The notes below the pieces were generated by a model. The model had not been told where the DNA came from and did no database searches. It saw only the letters and a list, made by a program, of their open reading frames with translations. A program made the position numbers and the translations under genes. From CAZTBB01 sp964611755 (lineage in GTDB: Bacteria; Pseudomonadota; Alphaproteobacteria; Micavibrionales; Micavibrionaceae), in contig CAZTBB010000036.1 of NCBI GenBank assembly GCA_964611755.1, positions 1-17,683 on the forward strand: a stretch of 17,683 nt of DNA, written 5' to 3'. This document shows positions 7,632-15,403 of the stretch, piece after piece (position 1 is the stretch's first letter; the number at the start of each line of letters is the position of its first letter).

Positions 7632-9100
7632 CACAGCATGCCCTGAATCTGTTTTAGGATGTCGGCGCTTTGGGCATCAAGCGCCGTGATCTCAGCGATA
7701 ATCTCTTGCGGATTACGTAGCGGCGCTTCCTCTGGCGTGTTCGGGTTTTTCACAGAAAGATCATAGTTGGCGGTGTCCAGATCGGCGCGGTTCACGCTCC
7801 ATGATTTTTCGCTATCGGCGAAGGTCTTTTGCAGCGCGATAAATTCTTTCAGGTCATTATCATTGAGCGGGTTGGTCTTACCCATATTGCGCCCCGCATC
7901 AAGGGCGTAAAACCAAGTTTTCTCGGTCGGTTTCCCCTTTTCAAAAAACAGAACAACCGTTTTCACGCCAGCGCCTAAAAACGTGCCACTCGGCATATCC
8001 AGAACCGTATGCAGATTACAGCTTTCAAGAAGCTCTTTACGGAGAGAAATACTGGCGTTATCGCTGTTGCTCAGGAAGGTATTTTTAATGACAACCGCGC
8101 CGCGCCCTCCGGCCTTAAGACTTTTGATAAAATGCTGCAAGAAAAGAAAGGCGGTTTCACCTGTTTTGATCGGAAAGTTTTGCTGTACCTCTGGGCGTTC
8201 TTTACCGCCGAACGGGGGATTGGCAAGGATCACGTTGTAACGGTTCTTCTCCTGCAAATCCATGACGTTTTCGGCCAGAGTATTCGTATGGATAACATTG
8301 GGCGCTTCGATCCCGTGCAGGATCATGTTCATAATGGCAATCACGTAGGCAAGGCTCTTCTTTTCCTTGCCGTAGAAGGTTCGTTTTTGCAGGGTTTCAA
8401 GATCATCGGTTTTTTGCGCCTTCGGGCGTAGATAATCAAACGCTTCACACAGGAAGCCCGCAGAACCGACCGCCCCGTCATAGATCGTTTCGCCGATCTT
8501 TGGATCAGTCACGGCAATCATGGCGCGGATCAACGGGCGCGGCGTGTAATACTCCCCGCCGTTACGTCCGGCATTACCCATATTCTTGATCTTGGCCTCA
8601 TAGAGGTGGGAAAGCTCATGCTTCTGGTCTTGGCTGTTAAAGGACAGGTGATCCATTTCTTCGACCACATCCCGAAGGCTGTAGCCGCTCTGGAAACGGT
8701 TTTTAATCTCGCCGAATATCTCGCCGATTTTATATTCAATCGTGTCTGGATCGGTTGTGCGCTCTTTAAAGCCCTTAAGGTAGGGGAAGAGCTCGCCATC
8801 GACGTAGGCGATCAAATCATCACCCACCATCGCGTTATCATGATCAAAGCTGCCATCTGCCTTTTTAGGGGCGGCCCATGTGCTCCAACTATGTTTTGGA
8901 TCAATGATACGGGTGTATGTTTCGCCGACCAGCTCTGCGTCCATTTCCCGCTCAGCTTCTAGTGCATCGAGATACTTTAAAAACAAAAGCCATGAGGTTT
9001 GCTCGGTATAATCAAGCTCTGTACCGCATCCAGCTTCTTTGTGCAGGATGTCATNNNNNNNNNNTTTAAAGGTTTGTTCGAACACCGCTATAAGCTCCAA
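7631..9100 (-). CDS. hsdM: Type I R-M methyltransferase subunit (HsdM), interrupted by an N gap
   Basis: About 489 residues. This N6-adenine methyltransferase subunit uses S-adenosylmethionine and pairs with HsdS to modify host DNA. The N-terminal HsdM helical domain (ELDYTEQTSWLLFLKYLD, about 29-45) is followed by the SAM-binding region (GAVGSAGFL, 209-217) and the catalytic NPPF at 294-297. Ten N bases at 9055-9064 replace a few codons near residues 13-16. The frame is kept, but the true length there is uncertain. The best visible start is TTG 9100, with an in-frame stop just upstream and only a weak ribosome binding site. It is the first gene of the hsdM-hsdS-hsdR-membrane-DndC-like operon, with its promoter presumably in 9101-9356. 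Confidence 0.93.
   Translation of the reverse strand: MELIAVFEQTFKXXXXDILHKEAGCGTELDYTEQTSWLLFLKYLDALEAEREMDAELVGETYTRIIDPKHSWSTWAAPKKADGSFDHDNAMVGDDLIAYVDGELFPYLKGFKERTTDPDTIEYKIGEIFGEIKNRFQSGYSLRDVVEEMDHLSFNSQDQKHELSHLYEAKIKNMGNAGRNGGEYYTPRPLIRAMIAVTDPKIGETIYDGAVGSAGFLCEAFDYLRPKAQKTDDLETLQKRTFYGKEKKSLAYVIAIMNMILHGIEAPNVIHTNTLAENVMDLQEKNRYNVILANPPFGGKERPEVQQNFPIKTGETAFLFLQHFIKSLKAGGRGAVVIKNTFLSNSDNASISLRKELLESCNLHTVLDMPSGTFLGAGVKTVVLFFEKGKPTEKTWFYALDAGRNMGKTNPLNDNDLKEFIALQKTFADSEKSWSVNRADLDTANYDLSVKNPNTPEEAPLRNPQEIIAEITALDAQSADILKQIQGML
9055..9064. other. Assembly gap (10 N)
   Basis: Exactly ten N bases near the 5' end of hsdM. A round number suggests a scaffolding placeholder rather than a measured length. 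In relatives as I recall them, the segment before DIL(H/W)KEAG is about one residue shorter than the placeholder gives, so the gap is probably not exact. Confidence 0.85.
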
Positions 9101-9356
9101 TTCTTAATGACTTTCAACCATAATAAGCATTATTAAGAATTTTTCTAGACAAAGGAAATGAGCGTTGGGTTTTTAATGAGCATTTTACTCACGCTTAAAC
9201 GCTCACCCCCTATAAGACCGAGCCGTACGATACCGTATACAGCCATATAAGCATCTGAAATAATTAAATTATTTTTATTTTCTGGTTGTCTTTTGCGCTT
9301 GTTGTGAGTTATACGAAACCTTATTAGGCCATTATTATGAAGGGCAAAATAAGGAT
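9101..9356. promoter_or_regulatory. Divergent promoter region between hsdM and integrase
   Basis: A 256-base non-coding stretch sits between the minus-strand R-M operon and the plus-strand integrase module, so promoters for both should lie here. A 9-bp inverted repeat, ATTCTTAAT (9100-9108) with ATTAAGAAT (9132-9140), abuts the hsdM start and is a candidate operator or leader hairpin. The stretch around 9258-9282 is strongly A/T-rich. No dedicated R-M controller gene is present. I cannot define exact -35/-10 boxes with confidence. Confidence 0.45.
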
Positions 9357-10526
9357 ATGCCAAAGGCAAAAATTACAAAAACATTCGTTGAAAACACCCC
9401 TTGTACGGATAAAGGGCAGGTGCTTTATTGCGACACCGAACTGGCAGGATTCTACGTCGTCATCGGCATGCGCGCCAAAACATATATCGCGCAAAAGGAT
9501 GTGCAGGGGCGAACAGTTCGTTGCACAATTGGACGTCACGGACATTTCACCACAGATGAAGCAAGGCGTATTGCGAAAGATAAATTATATCTTATGGCGC
9601 AGGGCATTGACCCGAATAAGCTGGATGAAGAACAGAAGAAAGAAATCATTACACTGCATGATGTTTTAAAAAGCTATCAATTCACCCGTAAGAATTTAAA
9701 AGAAGCCACTAAGCAAGATTACGAATACCATCTGCAAAAGTATCTGCCGGACTGGATGAGCAAGCGCATGGTAGATATTAATAAAGAAATGATTATCGCG
9801 CGCCATGCTACACTCGGAAAAACAAACGGTGAGGCCGTTGCCAACGGCGTGATGCGAATATTACGCGCTATGTTCAGTCATGCCCATGCCACTTACGATA
9901 TTTGCGAGGTCAATCCTGTTTCGTATCTTTCTAAGATTAAGGCTTGGTATCCTGAGCGCCGTAGACAAACTTACATCAAAGCCCATCAGTTAAAAACATG
10001 GTGGAGCGGTGTTCAATCTTTGGACAATGACACCATGAGGGATTTTTTAATTTTCCTGCTTTTTACGGGATTGAGAAGAAGTGAAGCCGCATCATTAAGA
10101 TGGGGTGATATTGATTTCATTGACAAGACTTTCACTATTCAAAAAACAAAAAATGGTGATCCGCTTATCTTGCCGTTTGGTGAATATTTAAACAGCATGT
10201 TTGAAAACCGTAGCAAACGCTATCACAATCAAGAGTTCGTCTTTCCCGGTTCGGGTAAGCATGGACACCTCGCTGAGCCTAAGGCAGGGATATATAAAGT
10301 CATTCAAAATTGCGGTATTTCGTTCACCTGCCATGATTTACGTCGTACTTTCATAACGATTGCAGAAAGTCTTGATCTGAGCCATTACGCCATTAAACGC
10401 CTCGTTAATCATCGCATGACAAGCGACGTCACCTCTAGTTATATTATCTTCAATGCTGAACGCCTGAGGGGTGCGGTTGAGAAAATTGAAGAATTTATAT
10501 TAGAGCAAGTGGATGGCCGACGATAA
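9357..10526 (+). CDS. Tyrosine-family site-specific integrase
   Basis: 389 residues; it integrates and excises the element at the tRNA-Thr att site. The N-terminal part (about 1-95) is a P4-type arm-binding domain, the core-binding SAM-like domain spans about 96-200, and the catalytic domain follows. The catalytic set is complete: R240 (GLRRSE), K265, H326-x-x-R329 (CHDLRRTF), H352 (LVNHR) and nucleophile Y362. An AAGGAT box almost touches the ATG, which is unusually tight spacing. It is the first gene of a plus-strand module and overlaps the next gene by 14 bases. It lies in the middle of the element rather than next to an att site, which is uncommon for tRNA-targeting islands. Confidence 0.95.
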   Translation: MPKAKITKTFVENTPCTDKGQVLYCDTELAGFYVVIGMRAKTYIAQKDVQGRTVRCTIGRHGHFTTDEARRIAKDKLYLMAQGIDPNKLDEEQKKEIITLHDVLKSYQFTRKNLKEATKQDYEYHLQKYLPDWMSKRMVDINKEMIIARHATLGKTNGEAVANGVMRILRAMFSHAHATYDICEVNPVSYLSKIKAWYPERRRQTYIKAHQLKTWWSGVQSLDNDTMRDFLIFLLFTGLRRSEAASLRWGDIDFIDKTFTIQKTKNGDPLILPFGEYLNSMFENRSKRYHNQEFVFPGSGKHGHLAEPKAGIYKVIQNCGISFTCHDLRRTFITIAESLDLSHYAIKRLVNHRMTSDVTSSYIIFNAERLRGAVEKIEEFILEQVDGRR

Positions 10527-11094
10527 CAAACATATAAAAAAACTCGTCAGAGATGATTACGAACATCCCGCATTGCAGCTTCTTATCGCAGAAATCATCT
10601 ACAAAACACGTAATCAACATACCGCACGAACTGAAGAACGCTTTGACGCTGCAATGCGAGCTATCTTGGGTGCGCCTAAGATCAAGAAAAAAGAACACAC
10701 GGGCAGATGTGATGATGACGCCTTATTGATTAAAGCCGCTGCCATGATGAAAAAAGTAAAGCACATGTCAGAAAACGAAGCGTGTGAGCGTGTTGTAAAA
10801 TATGCGTTTATAGAAGGATACAGAGCGCCGTTGAAAACACTTCAGGAATATCGTGACGGCATTAAAAAGCAAGATAGAAATGAAAAATGGAAAGCCCTTC
10901 CACATAATGAAAAAGTTGAAATTCGTTCAATAGTAAAGCGGCTTAAAAGGAAGTTGAAAAAAGACGGCATAGAAAAATACGCCAATCAAGAACTAATCTT
11001 CATTATAGACCAACTCGAATTTGAAGAGCGTTTTGAAAACGATATTCAAAAAACAAAATCTCTAATATCAAAATGGTTAGATGCCTTTTGTTAA
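10513..11094 (+). CDS. Hypothetical protein coupled to the integrase
   Basis: 193 residues, strongly charged and mostly helical; no signal or membrane segment, and no family that I recognise. Its ATG lies 14 bases inside the integrase gene, so translation is coupled. Lysine-rich stretches (residues about 54-60, 140-150) would suit nucleic-acid or protein contact, and the C-terminal part looks like amphipathic helices. Position after the integrase and before the AlpA/replication pair suggests an accessory recombination or replication factor. That is inference from context only. Confidence 0.7.
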   Translation: MADDNKHIKKLVRDDYEHPALQLLIAEIIYKTRNQHTARTEERFDAAMRAILGAPKIKKKEHTGRCDDDALLIKAAAMMKKVKHMSENEACERVVKYAFIEGYRAPLKTLQEYRDGIKKQDRNEKWKALPHNEKVEIRSIVKRLKRKLKKDGIEKYANQELIFIIDQLEFEERFENDIQKTKSLISKWLDAFC

Positions 11095-11163
11095 ATCTTG
11101 GACATTAGCTGCAACAACGCCTGTAACGTCCAAACAGTTAGATCAAAATATGTAGATAATAGG

Positions 11164-11200
11164 TAACCAGTTTCAACAACGAATGAAAGGAAACTGGTTA
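11164..11200. promoter_or_regulatory. 11-bp inverted repeat over the ribosome binding site of the AlpA-like gene
   Basis: TAACCAGTTTC (11164-11174) and GAAACTGGTTA (11190-11200) are perfect inverted repeats separated by 15 bases. The AAAGG ribosome binding site lies at the loop/arm edge and the last base of the right arm is the A of the start ATG. It could be a DNA operator for an autoregulator or an RNA hairpin that hides the start. Confidence 0.6.
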
Positions 11201-11418
11201 TGAAACTTTTAGAAAAACCCTACTTAACAGAGCAGGAATTATCTTCTGTTCTAAATGTATCAATCCACACATTGCAAAAACAGCGCAGACAAGGCCGTGG
11301 AATACGTTTTTGCCGCGTTGGTCGTTGTGTGAGATACGCATCCAAGGATGTTTTAGAGTATCTTGAACAAAACAGCTTTGATTCAACCTCTCAATATAAT
11401 GGAGGTGACAATGCCTAA
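11200..11418 (+). CDS. AlpA/excisionase-like HTH protein
   Basis: 72 residues. The whole protein is one winged HTH of the AlpA/Xis type: TEQELSSVLNVSIHTLQKQR (helix-turn-helix, residues about 10-29), a basic wing (GRGIRFCRVGR) and a final helix (SKDVLEYLEQNS). Such proteins bind att or origin DNA and promote excision or control neighbouring genes. The stop codon overlaps the start of the prim-pol gene by 8 bases, so the two are co-translated. That points to a link with replication as well as excision. A perfect inverted repeat at its start suggests autoregulation. Confidence 0.85.
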   Translation: MKLLEKPYLTEQELSSVLNVSIHTLQKQRRQGRGIRFCRVGRCVRYASKDVLEYLEQNSFDSTSQYNGGDNA

Positions 11419-13567
11419 TTTTCACAGTGCAACAGCAACATACTTTGATTTCGGTTGGTTGCCAATTCCACTTCAATCAAAAGACAAAAAGCCCTTTGAT
11501 GGCTACAAGTGGAAAGATACTCGCCTGACGCCTGAAACAGCAATTAACTTTTCCAAAGATTGCAACATAGGTGTTGCGCTGGGGGAAACCAGCAATGGTC
11601 TTGTTGATCTGGACTTTGATAGTCCTGAGGCTGGGATCGTTGCTAATAAGCTCTTTCCACATTTGCCAGGATTTGGAAGAAAATCCGCACCTTTCGGGCA
11701 TAAAATTCTTTATTGCCCCAATGCTGAAAGAACACAGCAATTTAAGCTAACGTCAGAGCAAGCAGAGACAGCGGGATTTACCGAAAAAGCTGTGGTGATG
11801 GAACTGCGGGCAAATGGTGGATACACGATGTTCCCGCCGTCCATTCATCCTTCCGGTGAAACTGTACAATGGCATAATAACAAGTTGCCCGAAGATATTC
11901 CGGTGATGAAATGGGATGAACTTCAAAAGTCCTGTGGCCTGTGCGCTTCCCTAGCTGTGTTTTTGAAGAAATATCCAACAGCACAGGGAGCGCGTGATGA
12001 AATTTGTCTGGCGTTAGCAGGTGCATTGTTACGAACAGAGTTAACACCCGATCAAGTCGATGACTGGATTGTTTTTATTGCCGAACAGAAAGGCGATAAT
12101 GAGGCTCAAAAACGTAAAAAGGCTGAGGCGACCAAAGAAAAAATGGATGCCGGAGAGGACGTTACAGGCCTGCCAAAACTCTGTGAATTGCTCGGCATAG
12201 AGGAGCTGAAAGATGTTTTGTCCAAATGGCTTTACGGATCATCTTCAAAAGCAAATAACCACGTTTTAGAGGAAATACAAAAGGTCAATAAGCGCCGTTT
12301 TGTTGTTGGTAATGAGGGTGGGAAATGTCTTGTTGCTAGTTATGTTCCACAACCAATCGGGAAAGGGAGATATAGGGAAATTTTGAGCTTTCAGGCAAAA
12401 GGAGATTTCCAAAATTGGTTTTCAAATCGACAGGTTATCGTTGATTACACTGATGATGGTAAGCCGATCTTCAAGCCTCTTGGCAAAGTTTGGTGGGATC
12501 ATCCAGAGCGAAGGCAATATGAAAGAGTTGTTTTTATGCCAGAGCAAGATGTTCCTGAGAACCTTTTTAATTTGTGGCGCGGTTACGGCGTTAAAGCTGT
12601 CAAAGGTTCGTGGCGTAGAATGCTGAGACATATATGGCGTGTTTTAGCCAAGCGCGACCCTATTGCTTTTAAATACATTATGAGGTGGTGTGCATGGACA
12701 ATCCAAAACCCTGACATTCCTGCCGAAGTTGCTTTGGTATTAAGGGGCGGAAAGGGTACAGGCAAAGGGACATTCTTTAATGCTTTGGTGAATTTATTTG
12801 GCCATCATGGCCTTGCAATATCTTCTACGAGCCACCTTACAGGCCGTTTTAATGCCCATATGCGTGATATAGTTTTGCTTTTCGCTGACGAGGCTACCGT
12901 TCCAAATGATCCCAAAGGTGAGGGTGTTCTAAAAGCTTTAATAACCGAGCCTAAAATTTTGATTGAAGGCAAGGGTCGAGACCCTATTCAGTGTGTGAAC
13001 CGCCTCCATATCGTCATGGCATCAAATGATGATTGGGTGGTCTCTGCTTCCGCTGATGAGCGCAGATACGCTGTATTTGATATTTCTGATGAAGTCGCTC
13101 AGCAGGAGGCATGGTTTAAGCCTTTAAATGATGAGCTGGAAAATGGCGGTTTAGAGGCTATGCTTTATGCATTTAAAACTATTGAGCTAGGCGACTGGCA
13201 CCCTCGCAAAAACATTCCTTTGAGTGACGCAATGCAGGATCAAAAAATACAGTCTTTAAAAGGACTGCAAAGGCTTTGGTTTGATTATCTTAGCACAGGA
13301 GAGGCATACGGTGATGAAGACGGCATTAATGTCGCCATCCCTACGGAATATTTTGCAAACAAATCTGGTTCAAGTAAAAAAGCCGCTGGTGAATTTCTTA
13401 AAAAAATGGGCTGTACGCATAATCGTAACACAAGGCCAACCACGTGGATTACACCACCTTTAACAGAGGCGCGTAAGATTTGGGAAACGGAATTTTTTGC
13501 AGTTAATTGGAACTCGGAAACCCAATGGGCACCTGTTCCCATTCCACCGTTTGAGCCACCGTTTTGA
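11411..13567 (+). CDS. Primase-polymerase/SF3 helicase replication protein
   Basis: 718 residues from ATG 11411, chosen because a perfect GGAGGT box precedes it; an in-frame ATG at 11363 lies inside the upstream gene. The N-terminal half is a bifunctional primase-polymerase domain (FGWLPIPL near 14-21, catalytic DLDFD at 66-70, GHK near 96-98). The C-terminal half is a D5/P4-like superfamily 3 helicase (DUF5906 kind): Walker A GGKGTGKGT at 446-454, FADEA (Walker B) at 491-495, sensor ASND at 537-540 and the arginine finger in DERRY at 549-553. This pairing is known from P4-like satellites and integrative plasmids, where the protein primes and unwinds the element's own origin. The iteron-rich stretch just downstream is the likely template site. 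Confidence 0.92.
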   Translation: MPNFHSATATYFDFGWLPIPLQSKDKKPFDGYKWKDTRLTPETAINFSKDCNIGVALGETSNGLVDLDFDSPEAGIVANKLFPHLPGFGRKSAPFGHKILYCPNAERTQQFKLTSEQAETAGFTEKAVVMELRANGGYTMFPPSIHPSGETVQWHNNKLPEDIPVMKWDELQKSCGLCASLAVFLKKYPTAQGARDEICLALAGALLRTELTPDQVDDWIVFIAEQKGDNEAQKRKKAEATKEKMDAGEDVTGLPKLCELLGIEELKDVLSKWLYGSSSKANNHVLEEIQKVNKRRFVVGNEGGKCLVASYVPQPIGKGRYREILSFQAKGDFQNWFSNRQVIVDYTDDGKPIFKPLGKVWWDHPERRQYERVVFMPEQDVPENLFNLWRGYGVKAVKGSWRRMLRHIWRVLAKRDPIAFKYIMRWCAWTIQNPDIPAEVALVLRGGKGTGKGTFFNALVNLFGHHGLAISSTSHLTGRFNAHMRDIVLLFADEATVPNDPKGEGVLKALITEPKILIEGKGRDPIQCVNRLHIVMASNDDWVVSASADERRYAVFDISDEVAQQEAWFKPLNDELENGGLEAMLYAFKTIELGDWHPRKNIPLSDAMQDQKIQSLKGLQRLWFDYLSTGEAYGDEDGINVAIPTEYFANKSGSSKKAAGEFLKKMGCTHNRNTRPTTWITPPLTEARKIWETEFFAVNWNSETQWAPVPIPPFEPPF

Positions 13568-13790
13568 AACCGGATAAGATACGGCTAATTTATTGTTATT
13601 ATATAGTTTAGCCGTATCTACCGTATTCACCGGATCATTTTCATCGTTTTAAAAATTTGGAAATTTAGAGAACGAAAATACAACACTCGCTTTAATCCGG
13701 TTGATACGGTCATTACGGTTTTTCACTACAATTACGATGGTTTAGCTTTCACCGTTTAATACCGTATCACTTTCATCCGGTTGTAATCAG
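13568..13790. repeat. Iteron-like region, candidate replication origin
   Basis: Two short motifs recur here. CCGGAT occurs at 13570 and 13630, and its reverse ATCCGG at 13695 and 13775. ATACGG occurs at 13579 and 13704, and CCGTAT at 13612, 13621 and 13762, plus degenerate copies near 13713 and 13751. The first pair of ATACGG/CCGTAT copies forms a perfect 12-bp inverted repeat (13577-13588 with 13608-13619) around a 19-base A/T-only-like loop. Repeats plus an A/T-rich melting zone directly after a prim-pol/helicase gene is the arrangement expected of a P4-like origin. The rest, 13791-13956, shows no gene and no clear structure. Confidence 0.6.
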
Positions 13791-13956
13791 GCCACAACCC
13801 GATTTTCTGCGCTCTGATTAGTCCAAGAGGTAATTAAAATTTAGCATGATGGGTTGCCTATGCAAATGAATCAAATGTGCCTCAGCGGTATCTCTACGTA
13901 GAATAAGACAGATAAGTTAGTGTTGGTCACCCCCAATATGCTACAAGGCTGGTACG

Positions 13957-14631
13957 ATGAATTATAAAGTTTTATTTGATCACAATATAAGACAGCACGC
14001 ACTACGCGGTGAATACGGGATAGATGGCAGTTTAAAAGACTACCCACCAAAGAAGGGGTGGCTTCAACAAGAAATAGAATGCTTCGAAGAAATTTCTGAA
14101 CTGTGCAAAGTGGGAATAATTACGCCTTATATTTCTGAAGAATTGCTTGCTGAAGATAGAGTACAAAAATTTCCATCACCATCTTACAAAGATACTTTTG
14201 ATAGTGTGGAATTTCTAGAAGCTAAATGCGTTTTAGTTCGTTCAAAATGGGGTATTTGCTTAGAGCGTTACCATGACAAAGAAGATGTTATTAATTACTG
14301 CAAAAGCTTCTGGTTAAAAACAACCGAAAAACGTCAAGAACGTTTTATAAAAGGAATGCTTGAAAACCCTAGATTTTCTCTCTCTGACATAGAAGAAAAA
14401 AGCCTGAGAAACACTTCTGTTTTTAGGGCAATCTGCCACGGTATAGCAGAAACACATTATCCAGATGCATTACATCTTTTTACCGCAGAAATGAATGATC
14501 TCGATTTTTTCCTGACCACGGATAAAAAATTCAAGAATGTAGCTGATCGGCAAAATGTTTCTCTTAATTGCCGTATTCTCCTGCCGAGCACATTGTTAAC
14601 AGAAATACGAGCCTCACGCCCGCGCGCGTAG
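13957..14631 (+). CDS. PIN-like domain protein, putative ribonuclease
   Basis: 224 residues. The PIN signature is clear: D8 near the N-terminus (VLFDHN), acidic E61/E62 after a strand-turn (PYISEELL), and the C-terminal block with D170 (YPDALHLFTAE), D183 and D189 (FFLTTDKKF). PIN proteins are metal-dependent ribonucleases, many of them toxins. This one is longer than the usual 130-150-residue VapC, with an insertion of about 60 residues between the acidic clusters, and no small antitoxin gene is seen next to it. It may be a solitary defence RNase or need regulation by another gene. The upstream stretch follows the candidate origin, so it may have its own promoter. The last codons fall in a GC-rich repeat unit (14610 onward). 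Confidence 0.75.
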   Translation: MNYKVLFDHNIRQHALRGEYGIDGSLKDYPPKKGWLQQEIECFEEISELCKVGIITPYISEELLAEDRVQKFPSPSYKDTFDSVEFLEAKCVLVRSKWGICLERYHDKEDVINYCKSFWLKTTEKRQERFIKGMLENPRFSLSDIEEKSLRNTSVFRAICHGIAETHYPDALHLFTAEMNDLDFFLTTDKKFKNVADRQNVSLNCRILLPSTLLTEIRASRPRA

Positions 14632-14719
14632 AGGCAAAGTTAAAGTATATAAGATTACCACCTCGCCCGCGCGCGAAAGAAAACTATCGATATAATCGAT
14701 ATGCCTCACGCCCGCGTGA
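14610..14719. repeat. Three imperfect GC-rich repeats (CCTCACGCCCGCG type)
   Basis: CCTCACGCCCGCGCGCG at 14611, a variant ACCTCGCCCGCGCGCG at 14661, and CCTCACGCCCGCG at 14703 occur at about 45-base spacing in otherwise A/T-rich DNA. The first overlaps the stop codon of the PIN gene. A short palindrome (ATCGAT ATA ATCGAT) lies between the second and third. Function unknown; a protein-binding array or degenerate mobile repeats are possible. Confidence 0.5.
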
Positions 14720-14752
14720 ATAAAAAACTATCATTTTTATCAGATTAGCTAA

Positions 14753-15352
14753 CTACAAATTGATCCCGCAGGACTGCAAAGCAGCCTTAAAATCTTCACC
14801 CGCCGTAAATGTGCCTGTATCTGATGTTACGGTGTTCACGCCAACTGTGCGGAATTTAACCTCGCCTCCAACATTTGCAATATCGCGCAGTAACTGTTTT
14901 GCCTTCGCGCCTGTGTAGGCTCTGTATGGCGACGCTACAGCCTGTGAATTCTTAACAATGGCCTCAATCGTCTGGGCGTATTCTTTGCCCATCGTTTTTT
15001 CTGCGGCACTGGTATCAACGACCATACTCGGCGCAACATCAATCGGCGTATCTTTAGCGGTTAATGTATAAAGCTTATCACCTGCCTTAATTTGGATGTC
15101 GCCGCCAATCGGCAAGGGCGGCTCAGTGCGAACACCCGCACGAACTTCACCATTATGGTTCTCAGCGTAGAAGTGCTGCGTAAAATAGATGCCGGTAAAA
15201 CCTCGTGCAAAATCACGCCCTGATTGTGTGCCTTCTTCTACACGGCAAATTTTTGTGTCTGTAAATTCATCATAATGGTTTGTGGCTCGCCATCCTGTTG
15301 TTACACAGGCCGAAAGCAAGGCTGCCGTGCCCAATAATAATATCCTTCTCAT
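14753..15352 (-). CDS. Lipoprotein of unknown function
   Basis: 199 residues. The N-terminus MRRILLLGTAALLSAC is a lipoprotein signal with lipobox LSAC and acylated C16, so the protein is anchored in the envelope. The mature part is soluble, with a likely beta-rich first half and a helical segment near residues 117-160; I do not recognise the family. The ATG at 15352 has a strong AAAGGAGAGG box. A powerful terminator (15373-15403) lies only about 20 bases upstream of that box on the same strand. Either the gene depends on read-through or an internal promoter, or the terminator is a regulated attenuator. It may be an envelope cargo gene, for example affecting phage entry; that is speculative. 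Confidence 0.75.
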   Translation of the reverse strand: MRRILLLGTAALLSACVTTGWRATNHYDEFTDTKICRVEEGTQSGRDFARGFTGIYFTQHFYAENHNGEVRAGVRTEPPLPIGGDIQIKAGDKLYTLTAKDTPIDVAPSMVVDTSAAEKTMGKEYAQTIEAIVKNSQAVASPYRAYTGAKAKQLLRDIANVGGEVKFRTVGVNTVTSDTGTFTAGEDFKAALQSCGINL

Positions 15353-15372
15353 GTACCTCTCCTTTGACGGTT

Positions 15373-15403
15373 AAACAAAAACCACCAAGATTGCTCTTGG
15401 TGG
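15373..15403 (-). terminator. Strong rho-independent terminator downstream of the RT locus
   Basis: On the minus strand a perfect 9-bp stem (CCACCAAGA with TCTTGGTGG, tetraloop GCAA) is followed by TTTTTGTTT. It ends transcription coming from the reverse transcriptase and the structured region, or acts as an attenuator in front of the lipoprotein gene. Confidence 0.85.

Noticed and set aside
13568..13790. CRISPR array
   Set aside because: The repeated motifs are 6-8 bases, occur in both orientations and are irregularly spaced.
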